Below are positions 62,550-64,000 of a stretch of DNA of 64,000 bases, piece by piece. The notes under the pieces are model-generated. The model searched no databases. It was given only the letters and a program-made list of their open reading frames with translations, and was not told where the DNA came from. This stretch comes from Acidilobaceae archaeon (lineage in GTDB: Archaea; Thermoproteota; Thermoprotei_A; Sulfolobales; Acidilobaceae), in NCBI GenBank assembly GCA_027082825.1, contig JALWTO010000040.1, positions 1 to 64,000 on the forward strand, read 5' to 3'. The translations under genes and the position numbers were made by a program. The number at the start of each line of letters is the position of its first letter. The first letter of the stretch is position 1.

Positions 62550-63514
62550 CTCATAAGTCCTCTAACTCTGGCAACAAGAAGAGCCAAATCAATAATTTCC
62601 ACTTCTTTAGTTTTTACTTTAGACAAGTTGGAAAAGCATATAGGACACATTGTAACTATGACATTCGATATAGATGAAAGCTCCTTTACTCTATCCATGG
62701 CAATTTTCCTTGAGAGCTCGGGATATAATGCTTCTATGGGACCTCCACAGCATGCCGTGAATTTTCTGCTTCGCTTTGGTTCTATGACCTTAATTCCAGA
62801 GGCCTTAAGAACGTTTCTTGGCTCCTCTACCATATTTTGATACCTGGCATAAAAACACGGATCATGGATCACAACCTCAAGTTTTGTCTTGCTCTCCTTC
62901 TTTTTAATTCTGCTAGAAAGAACCTCAAGATAGCTTTGAACCTCAATATCGAAATTGTCAATAAACTTGGGATAAACATTCTTAAGGACATAGGTCGTGT
63001 GGGGATCAACCGTTATCACTTTCTTTATGCCTCTGTCTTTAAATGTCCTATAAACCTTTCTGGCTTGCCGAAGGAAGCTTTCACTGAGTCCCAGATCATA
63101 GAGAAGAACACCACTATAAAGGTCATCCTTATAAAGATATGAGAAATTAACATCAGCTTCTCTTAATAGTAAAGCTATAGCTTTAAGTATGTTCCTTGAT
63201 ATTTTAACCCTTTTATGACTAGCCCTTAAGAGAGATTTCGTTAAGAATGATGAAGCTAAATGCTTCCCAATGTTCATGATTTCAAGTAAAGCTCTGTTAT
63301 TTTCAACTTTCTCAAGTATTGCAACCAAAGACTCTATATAGGGCATTATCTGATATAAAGCACCTGTATAGAGTGCTATTGGACCTTTAGTCTCTATGTC
63401 AAGATCTTGAGCCCATGAGTATATATCACCTCTATTCATTGGAACAGGATATCCGGTCTTTAATGTGAGCTCTCTCATTATATCAACTACTATGTTAAGA
63501 AACCTCTTTCTCAA
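62546..63514 (-). CDS. CCG-domain Fe-S protein (HdrD/GlcF C-terminal-like)
   Basis: [15 protein letters not shown] ... [14 protein letters not shown] ... [13 protein letters not shown]. Confidence 0.85.
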   Translation of the reverse strand: MRKRFLNIVVDIMRELTLKTGYPVPMNRGDIYSWAQDLDIETKGPIALYTGALYQIMPYIESLVAILEKVENNRALLEIMNIGKHLASSFLTKSLLRASHKRVKISRNILKAIALLLREADVNFSYLYKDDLYSGVLLYDLGLSESFLRQARKVYRTFKDRGIKKVITVDPHTTYVLKNVYPKFIDNFDIEVQSYLEVLSSRIKKKESKTKLEVVIHDPCFYARYQNMVEEPRNVLKASGIKVIEPKRSRKFTACCGGPIEALYPELSRKIAMDRVKELSSISNVIVTMCPICFSNLSKVKTKEVEIIDLALLVARVRGLMR

Positions 63515-63830
63515 TTACAACCTCCTCCTTCTCTTTAAGGTTGTTTCTTGCATAAAGGGACCTTGCAACTCTAATAACTTCAGGAATATCTATGTTGGCT
63601 GGGCACTTAAGGGTACAGGCAGCACAGAGAAGGCAACTATAAAGAGAGTTAAGAGCCTCATGTGTGTATTTTCCTTCCTCACTTAAATAGAGGACTATAT
63701 TAATCCTTCCTCTAGGACCATAACCTCTGTGAGAACCAAATCTTACTGTTGGACAGAGAGCTTCACAAAAGCCGCAGAACATACATTTTGATGTCTCTTT
63801 TTTGAGCCAACTTTTTAGGTTATTATTCAA
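63495..63830 (-). CDS. 4Fe-4S ferredoxin-type protein (GlcF N-terminal-like)
   Basis: CMFCGFCEALCPTV and CLLCAACTLKCPANIDIPEVI. Confidence 0.88.
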   Translation of the reverse strand: MNNNLKSWLKKETSKCMFCGFCEALCPTVRFGSHRGYGPRGRINIVLYLSEEGKYTHEALNSLYSCLLCAACTLKCPANIDIPEVIRVARSLYARNNLKEKEEVVIEKEVS

Positions 63831-63832
63831 AC

Positions 63833-64000
63833 TTAAACCACCTTTCCTGGATTTAGAATATTCTTTGGATCAAAAACCTTCTTTATATTTCCCATAATCT
63901 CAAGAAGCTTAACAGATCCTCTAGCATCAAGTTCCCTTCTTAGAGCATCTTTCTTGGCCAGACCTATTCCATGTTCAGAGCTTACAGTTCCATCAAGACT
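63833..64000 (-). CDS. FAD-linked oxidase (GlcD-like), C-terminal 55 aa only; runs off the window
   Basis: Minus-strand reading SLDGTVSSEHGIGLAKKDALRREL...IKKVFDPKNILNPGKVV*. Confidence 0.88.
   Translation of the reverse strand, partial: SLDGTVSSEHGIGLAKKDALRRELDARGSVKLLEIMGNIKKVFDPKNILNPGKVV

Overview
The window is an AT-rich chromosomal segment from a thermophilic archaeon, most likely Thermoproteota (crenarchaeal). Supporting evidence: CdvB/CdvC division proteins, an unsplit RpoB, an archaeal RNAP/ribosomal-protein cluster, TYW1, FEN1, NAC, L14e and intron-containing tRNAs. Gene density is high and most of the window is core: serS (5'-truncated), sucCD, trxB, TYW1, rpoH-rpoB-rpoA1-rpoA2-rpl30e-nusA-rps12 / rps7-tuf-rps10-tRNASer, pgk-gap, fen1, gdhA, a metal ABC transporter with a DtxR-like regulator, and an FAD-linked oxidase/Fe-S pair running off the right edge. 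Accessory or less ordinary content includes a two-gene pilin-like operon with a ~1000-aa secreted partner lying antisense between cdvB and cdvC. There is also a peptide ABC transporter (SBP, DppB, and a DppC with a large extracytoplasmic insert) without local ATPases, and several orphan proteins. Three tRNAs are visible; tRNA-Lys and tRNA-Pro appear to carry ~30-nt introns at non-canonical positions. Several intergenic stretches look like structured RNAs: 51.58-51.76 kb (GC-rich, nested stems), 6.06-6.13 kb (kink-turn-like termini), 28.50-28.66 kb and 32.63-32.70 kb. I found no CRISPR array, no intact mobile element and no recognisable defence island. The strongest candidates for undescribed biology are the RNA-like intergenic loci and the pilin-like module. 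All calls are by reading the sequence; no database search was run.
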